A stretch of DNA of 38,906 nt from NCBI GenBank assembly GCA_017541995.1, contig JAFXYD010000117.1, forward strand, positions 1-38,906, read 5' to 3'. Below the pieces are notes generated by a model. That model did not search any database, had not been told where the DNA came from, and was given only the letters and a program-made list of their open reading frames with translations. Numbering within the stretch: the first letter of the stretch is position 1; each line of letters starts with the position of its first letter. Below are positions 17,843 to 26,641 of this stretch, in pieces. A program made the position numbers and the translations under genes. The DNA is from Oscillospiraceae bacterium. Lineage in GTDB: Bacteria > Bacillota > Clostridia > Oscillospirales > Oscillospiraceae.

Positions 17843-18877
17843 ATGAAGAAATTATCCGTTCTGCTGGTTTTTGTTCTGCTTTTGAGCGTCTTTGCGGGCT
17901 GCAGGTCCATTGAGGCCCCGGCGGGCAGCAGCGCCGCCCCGACGGAGCGCGCAAGCGCCCCGGCGGAGAGCAGCGCCGCCCCCACCGAGACCGCCGCACG
18001 GCCCGCGGGGGAGGACGACGGGATCCACCCCATGCTCTTCCACGTCACCGGCCCCGAGGGGGCCGAGGGCTATCTCTTCGGCACCATCCACGTGGCCGAC
18101 GAGCGGGTGAACACCGTTCTGCGCAAGCTGACGCCCTGGCTGGACGCCTGCGACGCCCTGGCGGTGGAGTTTGACGTCGTGGCCTTTGAGAACGACTACG
18201 CGGCCCAGATGGCCTCCGTGCAGCAGTTCCTGCTGCAGGACGGAACCACCGTGGACCAGCACATGCCCAAGGAGCTCTATGAGCGGGCCTCCGCCCTGCT
18301 GGACGAGGCCGGGCTGATGCCCAATATGACCAAGATCTACAAGCTCTCCATGTGGGCCCAGATGGTGGAGCAGGCGGCGCTGATGACCCGCACCGACTAC
18401 AGCATGGAGATCGGCATGGACCGGACGCTGATCCAGCACTGCTACGAAAAGAGCATCGAGGTCCGGGACGTGGAGAGCGCCGAGCTCCAGTACGGCCTGC
18501 TGGCGGGCTTCTCCGACGAGCTGAACCTGCTGCTGATCGAGAACACCCTGGACAGCCTGGAGGACTACGGCCAGGCGATTGACGAGCTCTACGAGACCTG
18601 GCTGGCGGGGAGCTACGAGGCGCTTATGAAGGTCCTGGAGGCCGAGGACGCGGAGGCGGAGGAGCTGAGCGAGGCGCAGCAGGCCCTGCTGGAGGACTAC
18701 AACGACAAGATGCTGACCCAGCGGAACCTGGGGATGCGGGACAAGGCCCTTCAGTGGCTCAAGGCCGGGGACAAGGTCTTCTTCGCCGTGGGCGCCGCTC
18801 ATCTGATGGGCGAGGACGGCCTGGTGGAGCTCCTGCGGGCCGCGGGCTACAGCGTGGAGCAGGTGGAATACCGATAA
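17843..18877 (+). CDS. TraB/GumN family lipoprotein
   Basis: A 344-residue lipoprotein of the TraB/GumN family, which is related to the animal TIKI metalloproteases; bacterial roles are mostly unproven. ATG at 17843 follows GGGAGG. The lipoprotein signal (LLLSVFAGC) puts the lipid on C20. A Ser/Ala/Pro/Thr-rich spacer (about 25-65) is followed by the TraB domain. Both family GxxH motifs are present: GTIH with H83 in LFGTIHVAD, and GAAH with H320 in VGAAHLMGEDGL; the acidic LAVEFD motif lies near 112-117. These are the expected metal-binding places. The protein should sit outside the membrane. A strong terminator follows, so it is probably a single gene; no clear promoter was found in the repeats upstream. 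Confidence 0.9.
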   Translation: MKKLSVLLVFVLLLSVFAGCRSIEAPAGSSAAPTERASAPAESSAAPTETAARPAGEDDGIHPMLFHVTGPEGAEGYLFGTIHVADERVNTVLRKLTPWLDACDALAVEFDVVAFENDYAAQMASVQQFLLQDGTTVDQHMPKELYERASALLDEAGLMPNMTKIYKLSMWAQMVEQAALMTRTDYSMEIGMDRTLIQHCYEKSIEVRDVESAELQYGLLAGFSDELNLLLIENTLDSLEDYGQAIDELYETWLAGSYEALMKVLEAEDAEAEELSEAQQALLEDYNDKMLTQRNLGMRDKALQWLKAGDKVFFAVGAAHLMGEDGLVELLRAAGYSVEQVEYR

Positions 18878-18898
18878 GCGAAACCCGCGAAATACAGG

Positions 18899-18931
18899 AA
18901 AAGAGAAGCCGGAGCCGGCTTCTCTTTTCTT
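18899..18931 (+). terminator. Rho-independent terminator
   Basis: AAAAGAGAAGCC (18899-18910) and GGCTTCTCTTTT (18917-18928) form a 12-bp stem with loop GGAGCC and end in T-rich sequence. Confidence 0.92.
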
Positions 18932-18940
18932 GTTCCCCGC

Positions 18941-18969
18941 TTGCGTTCCTCCGCCGCTTCTGCTATAAT
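18941..18969 (+). promoter_or_regulatory. Sigma-A promoter of the CHAT-like SLH gene
   Basis: TTGCGT (18941-18946), a 17-base spacer and TATAAT (18964-18969) with an upstream TG (TGCTATAAT). It lies just after the preceding terminator. Confidence 0.82.
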
Positions 18970-18992
18970 CAAGGCAGAAAGAGGTGATTTTG

Positions 18993-21900
18993 ATGAAACG
19001 GATACTCGCGATGCTTCTGACGCTGCTGCTCTGCCTGAGCCAGGCGGCCCCGCTGCGGGCCGGGGCGGCGGAGACCGCCCCCGGGGCCTGGGCCGCCGTG
19101 GCGCGGATCGAGGCCCGGCTGGACGCCGCCGGGCTTCAGAGCGAGGCGGCCCGGAGCGCCGCCTACGCCGGAGCCGTGGAGCAGCTGATCCGGGCGGTGG
19201 AGGCCGCCCCGGACACCGTCCCCGGCAGCCTGGAGCGCCACGGGGACTTCTTCTTCTGGCGCAGCGCCGACGGCCGGGCCAACGGCTATTCTCCCTCCCT
19301 GCGGGCGGAGCTCAAGACCCGGCGGACCGACGCCCCCGCAGCCGCCCCGGAGGATGTCCCGACGCCCGGCAGCCTGCCGCCCCGGGGGGAGTCCGGCAAT
19401 ACATCAAGCAGCCGGGACGTGGGGGTGCTGGTGCCCTATTCCGGCTCCTACTACTTCTACCCGGAGAAGGCCATTGCCGAGGGCCGGGCCCTGGCCCGGA
19501 GCACCGGCGGGGAGCTCCGGGTCCACACGGCCGAGACGGCCAACGTGGACAGCCTGGCCCGGCTGCTGGAGGACTGCGGCCTGGTGCTCATCAACGCCCA
19601 CGGCAGGACGGACTACGAGCTGGGGGAGGATCACAGCTCCCGGGCCAACAGCTCCTACATCTGCCTGCCCAGCTTCGAGGGGGTCACCCAGGCGGACCAG
19701 CAGCCCGTCACCGGCCCCTACGGGACCTATTACCACGCCTTCTACGCCGGGCCCTCCGACGAATTTGACGAGGATTACTACTGCGTGGACGGCACCTGCG
19801 TCAGCCGCCACATGCAGAAGGACGCCCCCCACAGCATGGTGTGGATGGGCTTCTGTCTGGGCATGGCCACGGAGGGCTTCTTCGCCCCCCTGCGGGAGCG
19901 GGGGGTGGAGGCCCTGCTGGGCTTCACGGAGCGGGTGGTCAGCACCACGGACCAGGGCTACCGGGCCGCCTTCGGCCAGGCCCTGCTGGAGGACGAGGAT
20001 CTGGCCGGAGCCGTGGCCCGGATGAAGGCGGAGATCGGCTGCCCGGACCCGGTGGATATGGGCCACGAGCCGGCCTGGCCGGTGCTGGTCTCCTCCCGGG
20101 ACCCCTATCCGGGGCGGGAGCATCTCACCGAGGGCCAGACCGTGTGCTCCGACTGGAAGCTCCACCCGGCCTATCCCATTTCCGTGACGGTGGAGCCCGA
20201 GGGCAGCGCCCAGGCGGAGCTGCTGCGGCATAAGCTCAAGGTCGTCCCGGCCCGGGGCTGGCGCTTTGCCGACTGGGAGATCACCCAGGGGGAGGCCGAG
20301 GCGGAGCGGCAGGGGAACCTGCTGGACTTCAGCCTCTCCGGCCCCTGCGCCGTGACCCTGCGGATGGAGGCCCGGACCCCGGCCAGGCTGCGCTTCAGCG
20401 CCGGGCCCGGCCAGAGCGCCGGGGAGATCGCGGAATTCGTGGGCGACAGCGTCCTCCTTCCGGCCCCCCAGGGGGAGCTGGAGGCCGACGCCTACGTCTA
20501 TCACTTCCTGGGCTGGACCCGGGAGGAGCTGGCCGAGGACCGGGAGACGGCCCCCGCCCTCCTGGCCCCGGGGGCCCGGCTGACGCTGACGGAGCCGGAG
20601 CTGTGCCTGCGGGCCGTCTACGGCTATTTCGCGGCGGAGGACCCGGAAAACCGGGGCCAGTTCCGCCGGGTGACGGAGGCTCCGGCGGACTGGGCCGGGG
20701 ACTACGTGCTGAGCTACCAGTCCGTCAGGGCTCTGATGGCCAGCGGCAAGCACACCGGCCAGGGCATCACCAGCCCCGCCGCCGTGGCCTCCGCCGCCGC
20801 CGGACAGTATTACGTGGACGGAGACTGGCTCAACGAGGTGCCGGAGGAGCTGGTCTACAGCTTCCAGCCCGGCGCCAACGGGGCGGGGCCTCTGAAGATG
20901 AAGGGCAGCGAGAACTACCTGGCGGTGCCCTCCTCCACGGTGATGCTGAGCACGGTGACGGACCCCGCCGCCGAGGGGGCCGCCTGGCGCATGAAGTGGA
21001 CCGGGGAGACGGCGCAGATCAACAACGCCAAATACACATCCCGGATCCTCCAGTTCAGCCCCACGTCCTCGGGCTTCTGCACCCTCACCGTCCTGCGGGG
21101 CCCTCTGACCCTCTACCGCCGGGTGCCGGGGCGGCATCTGTATACCTGCAGCCCCGTCTCCGCCCAGCCGGAGCCCCCGGCCCATGAACACAGCTGGGGC
21201 GAGTGGCAGCAGCGCGTCGCCCCGGGCTGCGAGGCGGAGGGGGAGGAGCATCGGGTCTGCTCCGGCTGCGGAGCCGAGGAGACCCGCAGCCTCCCGGCCC
21301 TGGGCCACGCCTGGGGGGAATGGGAGCAGAGCCTCGCCCCCGGCTGCGGCAGGGCGGGGGAGGAGCTTCGGGTCTGCGTCCGCTGCGGGGCCGAGGAGAC
21401 CCGGGGCCTTCCGGCCCTGGAGCACCTCTGGGGGGAGCCGGTCTACAGCTGGAGCCCGGACAATACGGAGGTCACGGCGGAGCGGGTCTGCCTGCTGGAG
21501 GGCAGCCACCGGGAGACGGAGACGGTCCGGAGCGCCGCGGAGCTGATCCTGGCCCCCACCCCGGAGGCGGAGGGCGCGATGCGCTATACCGCGGCCTTTG
21601 AAAACCCCGCCTTCCTGCCCCAGACCAGGACCCTGACGCTGCCCAGGCTGGAGGAGCCGGAGCCCCAGCTGCCCTGCAGCGGCGGGGCGGACTGCCCGGG
21701 CAGGGCCTTCACAGACATGCCCCCCAAGGGCCACTGGGCCCACGATCCCATCGACTGGGCCCTGGCGACGGGGGTGTCCGCAGGCAGCGGCGAGGGGCTG
21801 TTCAGCCCCGGCAAAATCTGCACCCGGGCCCAGATCGTCAGCTTCCTCTGGCGGGCGGCGGGCTCCCCGGAGCCTGAGTCTACGGAGATTCCCTTCACGG

Positions 21901-22235
21901 ACGTCCGGCCCGGAGCCTACTACGCCAAGCCGGTGCTCTGGGCCCTGGAGCGGGGAATCTGCGCCGGCACCGGCGCGGGGCGCTTCAGCCCCGGGGCGCC
22001 CTGCACCCGGGAGCAGACGGCCAGCATCCTCTGGCGCTTCGCCGGGAGCCCCGAGCCGGAGACGGAGGGCTGCCCCTTCGAGGACGTGAAGCCCGGCAGC
22101 TACTACTGGAAGGCCGTGCGCTGGGCCGCGGAAGCGGGGGTCAGCTCCGGGGTGAGCGCCCAGCGCTTCGGCGTGGGCCGGGGCTGCACCCGGGCCCAGA
22201 TTCTCTGCTTCCTCTGGCGCTGGATCTGCCGCTGA
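18993..22235 (+). CDS. Secreted SLH-anchored protein with caspase/CHAT-like peptidase domain
   Basis: A 1080-residue exported surface protein. ATG at 18993 is used; the GTG at 18984 is inside the GAGGTG ribosome site. Signal peptide about 1-27. Residues about 138-372 look like a caspase-fold (CHAT/clostripain-type) domain: LVLINAHG gives H203 and VWMGFCLGM gives C288, each after a hydrophobic strand, as in the His-Cys pair of that fold. Next come a divergent InlB-B-like repeat (about 385-455), another beta region (about 455-540), a beta domain with a KGSENYLAV motif (about 555-710), two tandem 39-residue modules with C-x2-C (H-W-GEW...C-x2-C, about 733-810), and three SLH domains (about 904-1080), which bind pyruvylated cell-wall polymer. 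It is predicted to be a surface cysteine peptidase; activity and substrate are inferred. It has its own promoter and terminator. Confidence 0.82.
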   Translation: MKRILAMLLTLLLCLSQAAPLRAGAAETAPGAWAAVARIEARLDAAGLQSEAARSAAYAGAVEQLIRAVEAAPDTVPGSLERHGDFFFWRSADGRANGYSPSLRAELKTRRTDAPAAAPEDVPTPGSLPPRGESGNTSSSRDVGVLVPYSGSYYFYPEKAIAEGRALARSTGGELRVHTAETANVDSLARLLEDCGLVLINAHGRTDYELGEDHSSRANSSYICLPSFEGVTQADQQPVTGPYGTYYHAFYAGPSDEFDEDYYCVDGTCVSRHMQKDAPHSMVWMGFCLGMATEGFFAPLRERGVEALLGFTERVVSTTDQGYRAAFGQALLEDEDLAGAVARMKAEIGCPDPVDMGHEPAWPVLVSSRDPYPGREHLTEGQTVCSDWKLHPAYPISVTVEPEGSAQAELLRHKLKVVPARGWRFADWEITQGEAEAERQGNLLDFSLSGPCAVTLRMEARTPARLRFSAGPGQSAGEIAEFVGDSVLLPAPQGELEADAYVYHFLGWTREELAEDRETAPALLAPGARLTLTEPELCLRAVYGYFAAEDPENRGQFRRVTEAPADWAGDYVLSYQSVRALMASGKHTGQGITSPAAVASAAAGQYYVDGDWLNEVPEELVYSFQPGANGAGPLKMKGSENYLAVPSSTVMLSTVTDPAAEGAAWRMKWTGETAQINNAKYTSRILQFSPTSSGFCTLTVLRGPLTLYRRVPGRHLYTCSPVSAQPEPPAHEHSWGEWQQRVAPGCEAEGEEHRVCSGCGAEETRSLPALGHAWGEWEQSLAPGCGRAGEELRVCVRCGAEETRGLPALEHLWGEPVYSWSPDNTEVTAERVCLLEGSHRETETVRSAAELILAPTPEAEGAMRYTAAFENPAFLPQTRTLTLPRLEEPEPQLPCSGGADCPGRAFTDMPPKGHWAHDPIDWALATGVSAGSGEGLFSPGKICTRAQIVSFLWRAAGSPEPESTEIPFTDVRPGAYYAKPVLWALERGICAGTGAGRFSPGAPCTREQTASILWRFAGSPEPETEGCPFEDVKPGSYYWKAVRWAAEAGVSSGVSAQRFGVGRGCTRAQILCFLWRWICR

Positions 22236-22240
22236 CAGAA

Positions 22241-22284
22241 ACAGGCAAGCCCCGTTCTCCGGGTGGAGAACGGGGCTTGTCTGT
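22241..22284. terminator. Bidirectional terminator between convergent genes
   Basis: A 20-bp stem (22241-22260 with 22265-22284, one G-U pair, perfect over the inner 15) with loop GGGT lies between the SLH gene (plus) and glgA (minus). It has little T-run on either side but is very stable. Confidence 0.85.
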
Positions 22285-22290
22285 GCGTTA

Positions 22291-24183
22291 TCAGGGCTTC
22301 AGCTCCAGATAGAGCTGGCGGTACTGGCGGGCGGAATTCTCCCAGGAGACGTCCTTCTCCATATCCCGGCGGACCATCTCGTCCCAGCGCTCCCGCTGGG
22401 TGAAGTACAGGGTCTTGGCCCGGTTGACGGCGTCCAGCAGCAGGCCGGCGTCGTAGCGGTCAAAGGTGAAGCCGTTGCCGTCGTTGGTGTACTGGTTGTA
22501 GGGGGCCACGGTGTCCTTCAGGCCGCCGGTCTCCCGCACCACGGGCACGGTGCCGTAGCGCATGGCGATGAGCTGGGTCAGACCGCAGGGCTCAAAGAGG
22601 GAGGGCACCAGCAGGGCGTCGGCGCCGGCGTAGATGCCGTGGGCCAGGGCCTCGTCGTAGGCGATGTAGGAGCAGACGCTGCCCTTGTAGCAGTTCTCAA
22701 AGTGGCGGAAGCTGTCCTCGTAGCGGGCGTCGCCGGTGCCCAGCACCACCACCTGGGTGTTGCCGTCGATGAGGGCGGGGAGGATGGCGTTCACCAGATC
22801 CAGACCCTTCTGGTCGGTGAGCCGGGAGATCAGACCCAGCACCATCTTGTTCTCGTCCCGCTCCAGCCCCAGCCGCTCCTGGAGGGCCAGCTTGTTGGCC
22901 TTCTTCCGGGCCACGACGTCCTCGGAGCCGTAGGGGGCGGCGAGGAGCTTGTCGCTGCGGCTGTCCCACTGCTCCACGTCGATGCCGTTGACGATGCCCC
23001 GGAGCTTGCCCGCGTGGAAGCGCAGGTGGGCGTCCAGGCCGTCGCCGTAGAAGGGGGTCTGAATCTCCCCGGCGTAGGTGCCGCTGACGGTGGTGATGCG
23101 GTCACAGTAGGTGAGGCCGCCCTTGAGCATATTGGCGTCGATCCAGTTCTGGGTCAGCACCTGCATGGTGAAGACGCTGTCGGGCAGATTGGTCCAATAC
23201 TGGATGGTGGGGATGTTGTACACGCCCTGGAAGCGCAGGTTGTGGATGGTGAGGACGGACTTGGTATCCCGCAGGGGGGTGTCGGCAAAGAGGGTCCGCA
23301 GATAGATGGGGCAGAGGGCCGCCTGCCAGTCGTGGCAGTGGATCACGTCGGGCACCCAGTCCAGGTAGTTCAGGGCCGCCAGCGCCGCCTTGCCGAAGTA
23401 GCAGAAGCGGGGGATGTCGTCCACCAGGTTGGTGTAGGGGTTGCCGTAGGAGAAGAACTCCTCGTTGTCGATGAAGTCATAGACCACGCCGTCGGCCACG
23501 TATTCCATAATGCCCACGTAGAAGCTGCGGCCGTCGGAGCAGAGATCCATCTGGAAGGAGCCCCGGTAGACCATCTTGTCCTGCCACTTCCGGGGGATGC
23601 AGCGGTAGCGGGGCAGAATCACCTTCACGTCGCAGTTGAGCTTGGAGAGGGCTCTGGGCAGGGCGTACATCACGTCCCCCAGGCCGCCGGTCTTCACAAA
23701 GGGATAGCACTCGGAGCCGATGAAGGCCACGGAGCGCCGGGGCTGGGGCAGCTCCACCACGGGAGCGGTCTCCACCACGGGAGCTTCCTCCACCACGGGA
23801 GCGGCCTCCACAACGGGAGCCTCTTCCACCACGGGAGCCTCCTCCACAACGGGAGCGGCCTCCGCAACAGGGGCCTTCTCCACAACGGGGGCCTCCTCCG
23901 CCGCGGGAGCGGCCTTTTTGGCCCTGGGCTTCCGGGCAGCGGGCTTCCGGGCGGGCTTCTCCGCGGGCTTCTCCGCGGGCTTCTCCGCCTCAGCCTTCAC
24001 GGCGGGCTTCTCCGCCTCAGCCTTCACGGCGGGCTTCTCCGCCTTCTTGGCGGGGCTCTTCTTAGCGGCGGTCTTCCCGGCGGCGGGCTTTTTCACGGCC
24101 TCGGCCTGCTGGGCAGCCTGCTGGGGCGCGGTGATTTCTTTTTCAGAAACGGCCTCGGGGGCCGGATTTTTTTTCTTAGGCAT
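22291..24183 (-). CDS. glgA: Glycogen synthase (GT5) with long disordered N-terminal extension
   Basis: A 630-residue ADP-glucose-type glycogen/starch synthase that lengthens alpha-1,4-glucan. ATG at 24183 follows AAGGAGG, and a promoter lies just upstream, so the extension is probably real. Residues 1-150 are Ala/Lys/Pro/Glu/Val-rich: a basic half with [14 protein letters not shown] repeats (about 30-90), then an acidic half with seven or so EEAPVVE-like repeats (about 95-145). The GT5 domain (151-630) is of normal length, with ADP-glucose-binding KTGGLGD at 164-170, TIHNL, and [18 protein letters not shown] near the C-terminus. No glgC or glgB is in the window, but glgP and a GH13 enzyme are. 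The tail could act in glycogen or protein binding; this is unproven. Confidence 0.94.
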   Translation of the reverse strand: MPKKKNPAPEAVSEKEITAPQQAAQQAEAVKKPAAGKTAAKKSPAKKAEKPAVKAEAEKPAVKAEAEKPAEKPAEKPARKPAARKPRAKKAAPAAEEAPVVEKAPVAEAAPVVEEAPVVEEAPVVEAAPVVEEAPVVETAPVVELPQPRRSVAFIGSECYPFVKTGGLGDVMYALPRALSKLNCDVKVILPRYRCIPRKWQDKMVYRGSFQMDLCSDGRSFYVGIMEYVADGVVYDFIDNEEFFSYGNPYTNLVDDIPRFCYFGKAALAALNYLDWVPDVIHCHDWQAALCPIYLRTLFADTPLRDTKSVLTIHNLRFQGVYNIPTIQYWTNLPDSVFTMQVLTQNWIDANMLKGGLTYCDRITTVSGTYAGEIQTPFYGDGLDAHLRFHAGKLRGIVNGIDVEQWDSRSDKLLAAPYGSEDVVARKKANKLALQERLGLERDENKMVLGLISRLTDQKGLDLVNAILPALIDGNTQVVVLGTGDARYEDSFRHFENCYKGSVCSYIAYDEALAHGIYAGADALLVPSLFEPCGLTQLIAMRYGTVPVVRETGGLKDTVAPYNQYTNDGNGFTFDRYDAGLLLDAVNRAKTLYFTQRERWDEMVRRDMEKDVSWENSARQYRQLYLELKP

Positions 24184-24219
24184 ATATTAATTTCCTCCTT
24201 CGAGTCAATCTTAGCCTAT

Positions 24220-24247
24220 ATTATATTCATTTCCGCGAAAATGTCAA
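24220..24247 (-). promoter_or_regulatory. Sigma-A promoter of glgA
   Basis: On the minus strand TTGACA (24247-24242) and TATAAT (24225-24220) are separated by 16 bases and followed by AAGGAGG and the ATG at 24183. Confidence 0.85.
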
Positions 24248-24289
24248 GTCGAGGTTTTTCGGCGGCGGCGGAGGCAAAAACGGCCCGGC

Positions 24290-24763
24290 TCAGCACAGCT
24301 CCGCGTATTGGAAGGGCACCAGCTTCTCCAGGCCCTCGGGGGAGGTCTCCACCTGCCAGCCGATCTTGCCGGCGCTGAAGAGGATGGCGTCGTACAGCAC
24401 GGCGCTCTCCTCCAGGAAGGTGGGGAAGGCTTTTTTCATGCCGATGGGGGAGCAGCCCCCGTGGACGTAGCCCGTCAGGGGCAGCAGCTCCCTGGCCTTC
24501 AGCATCTCGATGCTCTTCTCTCCCGCCGCGGCGGCGGCCTTCTTCAGATTCAGCTCCTTCCCCACCGGGATCACAAAGACGTAGTGCTGTCCCGAGCGGC
24601 CCAGGGTCACCAGGGTCTTGAAGACCCGATCCGGGTCCTGGCCCAGCGCCGCCGCCACCTCCGTCCCGGAGAGGGCCCCGCTGCCCTCGTAGCAGTGGCT
24701 CTCGTAGGCCACCCCCTGCTGGTCCAGCAGGCGCATCACGTTGGTTTTTTCGATCTTTTTCAC
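24290..24763 (-). CDS. ybaK: YbaK/EbsC family aminoacyl-tRNA deacylase
   Basis: A 157-residue YbaK-type enzyme that hydrolyses mischarged Cys-tRNA(Pro), a trans-editing step of translation in the cytoplasm. The start is GTG at 24763, which overlaps the comB stop (GTGA), giving VKKIEKTNVM; the much longer open frame to 25363 is a shadow of comB. Family marks are RVFKTLVTLG with the conserved lysine (about 47-56), VIPVGKELNLKK (about 64-75), GYVHGGCSPIGMKK (about 98-111) and the FLEESAVLYDAILFSAGKIG region near the end. Length is normal for the family. It is co-transcribed with comB. Confidence 0.92.
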   Translation of the reverse strand: MKKIEKTNVMRLLDQQGVAYESHCYEGSGALSGTEVAAALGQDPDRVFKTLVTLGRSGQHYVFVIPVGKELNLKKAAAAAGEKSIEMLKARELLPLTGYVHGGCSPIGMKKAFPTFLEESAVLYDAILFSAGKIGWQVETSPEGLEKLVPFQYAELC

Positions 24764-25455
24764 AGCACGTCCACCCTTTCCATATACAGTCCCAGCTCGT
24801 CCCGCCGCGCCCGCAGCACGAAGGGGAATAGGTCCCGCTTTGTGCAGAGCCAGAAGTCCGGCTCGGGGTAGATCTGCTGGGTGGCGGGGTTGAAGAAGTG
24901 ATCTCCCCCGTGGAACTGCAGGGCCCGGATCCGGGCGTTCAGGTCCGGGATGGGCTCCTGAAGCAGCAGGGAGCGGATGTATTGGGCGCAGAGCAGGTCC
25001 TCCGGGGCCTCCCGGACCCCGGCGTTGCCCATGGCCACCAGGCTGACGGTCCCGGGCTGCCGCTGCCGGATGTAGGCGGCCACGGCCCGGGCGTTCACCA
25101 GGCTGCCGGAGAGAAGCTCCCCGGCCCCCCGGGCTCCGGTAAGGCCCTGGGTCCCGGCGCTGGTGGTATGGATCACCCGCCGGCCCCTCACGGCCTGGGC
25201 CGGGATGCCGGAGGGGCTGTTGCCGAAGTCGAAGCCCGGGCATTTTGCCCCGCCCCGTTCCCCCACCAGCAGGGCCTCGGGGTCCCGCTTCCGCCAGGCG
25301 AAGGCCTCCTCCAGGCTGGCCACGGGCCGCAGCTCCGCCGCCCCCCGGTGGGCCAGATAGCACTCCAGGGAGAAGGCCCGCAGCACGTCGATGATCACCG
25401 TGAGCCCCCGGGCCTGCCTGGCCCCCTCCAGCAGCTGCAAAATGCGGATTTCCAT
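24760..25455 (-). CDS. comB: 2-phosphosulfolactate phosphatase family protein (ComB)
   Basis: A 231-residue ComB-family phosphatase. In methanogens ComB makes sulfolactate for coenzyme M; in Clostridia the substrate is uncertain. ATG at 25455 follows AGGAGGAAAA; an upstream in-frame ATG lacks a ribosome site. Motifs are IDVLRAFS (22-29), GERGG (65-69) with GFDFGNSP (about 74-81), TTSAGTQG (97-104) and AMGNAG near 141-146, which match the family pattern DVLRA, GE..G, GNSP and TT.AGT. The stop overlaps the ybaK-like start. The sulfur theme is loosely shared with neighbouring cysE and metK, but that is inference. Confidence 0.88.
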   Translation of the reverse strand: MEIRILQLLEGARQARGLTVIIDVLRAFSLECYLAHRGAAELRPVASLEEAFAWRKRDPEALLVGERGGAKCPGFDFGNSPSGIPAQAVRGRRVIHTTSAGTQGLTGARGAGELLSGSLVNARAVAAYIRQRQPGTVSLVAMGNAGVREAPEDLLCAQYIRSLLLQEPIPDLNARIRALQFHGGDHFFNPATQQIYPEPDFWLCTKRDLFPFVLRARRDELGLYMERVDVL

Positions 25456-25492
25456 AGCAGTTTTCCTCCTGTACGCGGTGTTTTTCCGCACC

Positions 25493-25501
25493 ATTATACC
25501 A
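25493..25501 (-). promoter_or_regulatory. Extended -10 promoter of comB-ybaK
   Basis: On the minus strand TGG precedes TATAAT (25498-25493). The best-spaced -35 (TAGCAA) matches poorly, so recognition would rely on the extended -10. Confidence 0.55.
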
Positions 25502-25543
25502 CAGCTTTGCATAGATTGCTATAGCATCCGGAATAAAAAACCG

Positions 25544-25574
25544 TTGACATCCCGGGCCGGCTGTGCTATATAAT
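25544..25574 (+). promoter_or_regulatory. Sigma-A promoter of cysE
   Basis: TTGACA (25544-25549) is followed after 17-19 bases by TATATAAT (25567-25574). Confidence 0.85.
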
Positions 25575-25589
25575 GTTCCAGAAAAAAAC

Positions 25590-25605
25590 AGGATCCATGG
25601 ATCCT
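25590..25605. promoter_or_regulatory. Perfect 16-bp palindrome in the cysE leader
   Basis: AGGATCCATGGATCCT is exactly self-complementary and lies between the -10 box and the cysE ribosome site, where a dimeric repressor could act. No regulator is identified; chance cannot be excluded. Confidence 0.45.
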
Positions 25606-25618
25606 ATGGAGGCAATTC

Positions 25619-26494
25619 ATGGCTGAAACGACGAAAATCATCCCTCCCTGCCGGGGACGGACGGAGCTGATCGCCGCCGCGGCGGCGGTGCTCTCGGAGG
25701 CGGACGCCCCCGGGGTCCGGCGCTACAACGGCCTGGGGGCCCGGGTGGAGCGGCTGACGGAGCTGCTGATCGCGGCCCTCTATCCCCGCCACGCGGCGGA
25801 TACCCTGCCGGTTTCGGAGCGGCTGGAGGAGGCCGCCGCCGTGCTGCACATCTGTCTGGAGCTCTGCGGGGCCCAGGACCCGGAGGCCACGGTGGCGACC
25901 CTCCTGGCGGCCCTGCCCGAGCTGCGGCGGCAGCTGGACACCGACCTGGAGGCGGCCTACCGGGGCGACCCCGCCGCCCGGAGCTTCGATGAGATCATCC
26001 TCTGCTACCCGGCCTTCCCGGCCATCGCGGCCTATCGCCTGGCCCACGTCCTCTACCGGGAGGGGGTGCCCCTGCTGCCCCGGATGATGACGGAGTACGC
26101 CCACCGGCGCACGGGCATCGACATCCACCCCGGCGCCGTCATCGGGGACTATTTCTTCATCGACCACGGCACCGGCGTGGTCATCGGGGAGACCACCACC
26201 ATCGGCGAGCACGTCAAGCTCTATCAGCACGTCACCCTGGGAGCCAGGAGCTTCAAGGCGGAGGCCGACGGCAGCCTGGTGAAGGGCATCAAGCGCCACC
26301 CCGACATCGGGGACCGGGTGGTGATCTACTCCGGCGCCACCATCCTGGGGGGCGACACCCGCATCGGGGACGACTGCGTCATCGGCGGCTCCGTGTGGCT
26401 CACCGCCTCCGTCCCGGCGGGGAAGCTGGTGCTGGCCCGCTCCACGGTGCAGGACGCCTCTCTGACCCGGGATCTGCCCGGGACGCGGGAATGA
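25619..26494 (+). CDS. cysE: Serine O-acetyltransferase (EpsC-like)
   Basis: A 291-residue enzyme that transfers acetyl from acetyl-CoA to L-serine, the first step of cysteine synthesis, in the cytoplasm. ATG at 25619 follows TGGAGG. The N-terminal helical region (1-135) is longer than in E. coli CysE, as in the EpsC-type form, and ends with YPAFPAIAAYRLAH. The left-handed beta-helix of hexapeptide repeats follows (about 155-280), with D182-H183 in FIDHGTGVVIGE as the catalytic pair, and the RHPDIGDRVVIYSGATILGG loop. No cysK lies beside it. A 17-bp GC hairpin follows. Confidence 0.93.
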   Translation: MAETTKIIPPCRGRTELIAAAAAVLSEADAPGVRRYNGLGARVERLTELLIAALYPRHAADTLPVSERLEEAAAVLHICLELCGAQDPEATVATLLAALPELRRQLDTDLEAAYRGDPAARSFDEIILCYPAFPAIAAYRLAHVLYREGVPLLPRMMTEYAHRRTGIDIHPGAVIGDYFFIDHGTGVVIGETTTIGEHVKLYQHVTLGARSFKAEADGSLVKGIKRHPDIGDRVVIYSGATILGGDTRIGDDCVIGGSVWLTASVPAGKLVLARSTVQDASLTRDLPGTRE

Positions 26495-26500
26495 TCGGAA

Positions 26501-26538
26501 GGCGGGGGGGCGGCTTGACAACAAGCCGCCCCCCCGCC
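26501..26538 (+). terminator. Strong GC hairpin after cysE
   Basis: A perfect 17-bp stem (26501-26517 with 26522-26538) with loop ACAA begins six bases after the cysE stop. No T-run follows, so it may act as a weak terminator or a 3'-end stabiliser. Confidence 0.7.
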
Positions 26539-26595
26539 CGCGGCAGGCCCCCGCTCCGAAAAAACGGATATTTTCCGAAGAAACGAAAAAAAGCC

Positions 26596-26623
26596 TTGAC
26601 AAAGGCAGGAAAATCTGTAGAAT
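26596..26623 (+). promoter_or_regulatory. Promoter of the SAM riboswitch-metK transcript
   Basis: TTGACA (26596-26601), a 16-base spacer and TAGAAT (26618-26623), shortly before the first paired strand of the riboswitch at 26643. Confidence 0.75.
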
Positions 26624-26641
26624 ATAGGTACAATTTCATAG

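Noticed and set aside
24764-25363. Long open frame joining the ybaK-like gene to upstream sequence (357 residues)
   Set aside because: The upstream 200 codons are out of frame with comB and read as Gly/Arg/Pro shadow sequence. The GTG overlap at 24763 is a normal coupled start.
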